Shown piece after piece: positions 63,785 through 64,000 of a DNA stretch of 64,000 nucleotides. Made by a program: the position numbers and the translations under genes. Positions within the stretch are counted from its first letter, which is position 1. Each line of letters starts with the position of its first letter. The notes under the pieces are model-generated. The model was given only the letters and a program-made list of their open reading frames with translations, was not told the DNA's origin and did not search any database. The DNA comes from an uncultured Bacteroidota bacterium (GTDB taxonomy: Bacteria > Bacteroidota > Bacteroidia > Chitinophagales > Chitinophagaceae), in NCBI GenBank assembly GCA_903904855.1, contig CAIVEH010000167.1:79904-143903 (forward strand). The letters are read 5' to 3'.

Positions 63785-64000
63785 CATACAAGGCCTTTTC
63801 ATTTATAAGCACTTTCAAAAGTGGCACCATTGTTCATTGCATTGGTAAAGCTTATTAGTTTTTCTTTTGTGTACCAGTTTTGGTTACTATTCAGCCCCTC
63901 TGGTTTTTGAGCGTTTTTTAGCAAAATCGAGAAAAAATGGTTGAGTTTTTCCGGCATTATTTTATTCTGTGCGACTCACGGAGGCTTCGTTTTGAAAATC
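63785..64000. other. Window-end region, no gene seen
   Basis: 216 bp after the DUF6438 gene without a supported frame or structured element. Confidence 0.4.

Overview
The window reads as a chromosomal segment of a Bacteroidota bacterium, most likely of the Chitinophagales/Sphingobacteriales side. The grounds are GldN-type gliding/type IX secretion proteins, a secreted protein with a type IX sorting tail, DUF3857/transglutaminase proteins, a CarboxypepD_reg-TonB receptor, an OmpH/Skp lipoprotein, promoters with the Bacteroidetes -7 box TAnnTTTG, and few Shine-Dalgarno sequences. No rRNA, tRNA, CRISPR array or complete prophage was seen.

Layout. 1-1.3 kb: two tandem gldN-like genes, the first cut by the window edge. 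1.4-8.5 kb (minus): a REP-associated transposase with two matching palindromes, a pair of DUF3857 proteins (one with a full transglutaminase triad, one degenerate) and a TPR membrane protein. 8.8-9.4 kb: a VapBC-like pair. 9.6-12.8 kb: OmpH-like lipoprotein, amino acid permease and heptose-7-phosphate kinase. 12.9-16.3 kb: a tightly coupled vWA / PP2C phosphatase / protein kinase-HhH operon, the TerY-type phosphosignalling triad. 16.3-19.7 kb: a three-domain GH18 / polysaccharide deacetylase / GT2 protein. 19.9-28.2 kb: trhO, an SDR39U1-like epimerase, DUF6580, fabH, fabG, an acyltransferase and an ABC transporter pair. 28.2-30.0 kb: an accessory patch with an unknown gene, a decayed DUF2019 gene and a HigBA-like pair. 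30.1-33.3 kb: a SAM-I riboswitch with terminator controlling a transsulfuration enzyme, followed by homoserine dehydrogenase. 33.4-37.3 kb: a TonB receptor, two Fnr-like operators, a Crp/Fnr regulator and a PIN toxin/antitoxin pair whose toxin carries a nonsense codon. 37.5-46.7 kb: NatAB-like ABC exporter, LolC/E-like permease, OstA-like protein, DoxX, glycosyltransferase and histidine kinase.

46.7-53.3 kb is the most accessory part. It has three decayed ~0.4 kb repeat units, a small XRE regulator, an IS1380-family element, two HEPN-like proteins (one with an abortive-infection C-terminal domain) and nuclease/methylase-like fragments: a small, partly decayed defence island. 53.4-63.8 kb returns to core genes: rlmH, a rhomboid protease, tilS, a TPR protein, a T9SS-sorted PNGase F-like protein, der, rimO, dprA and a DUF6438 lipoprotein-like gene. 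Between the rhomboid gene and tilS lies a 5 x 96-bp tandem array of paired hairpins with compensatory base changes.

All assignments come from reading motifs and translated sequences; no database search was run. Several starts were moved from upstream TTG/GTG codons to internal ATGs, as explained in the entries.
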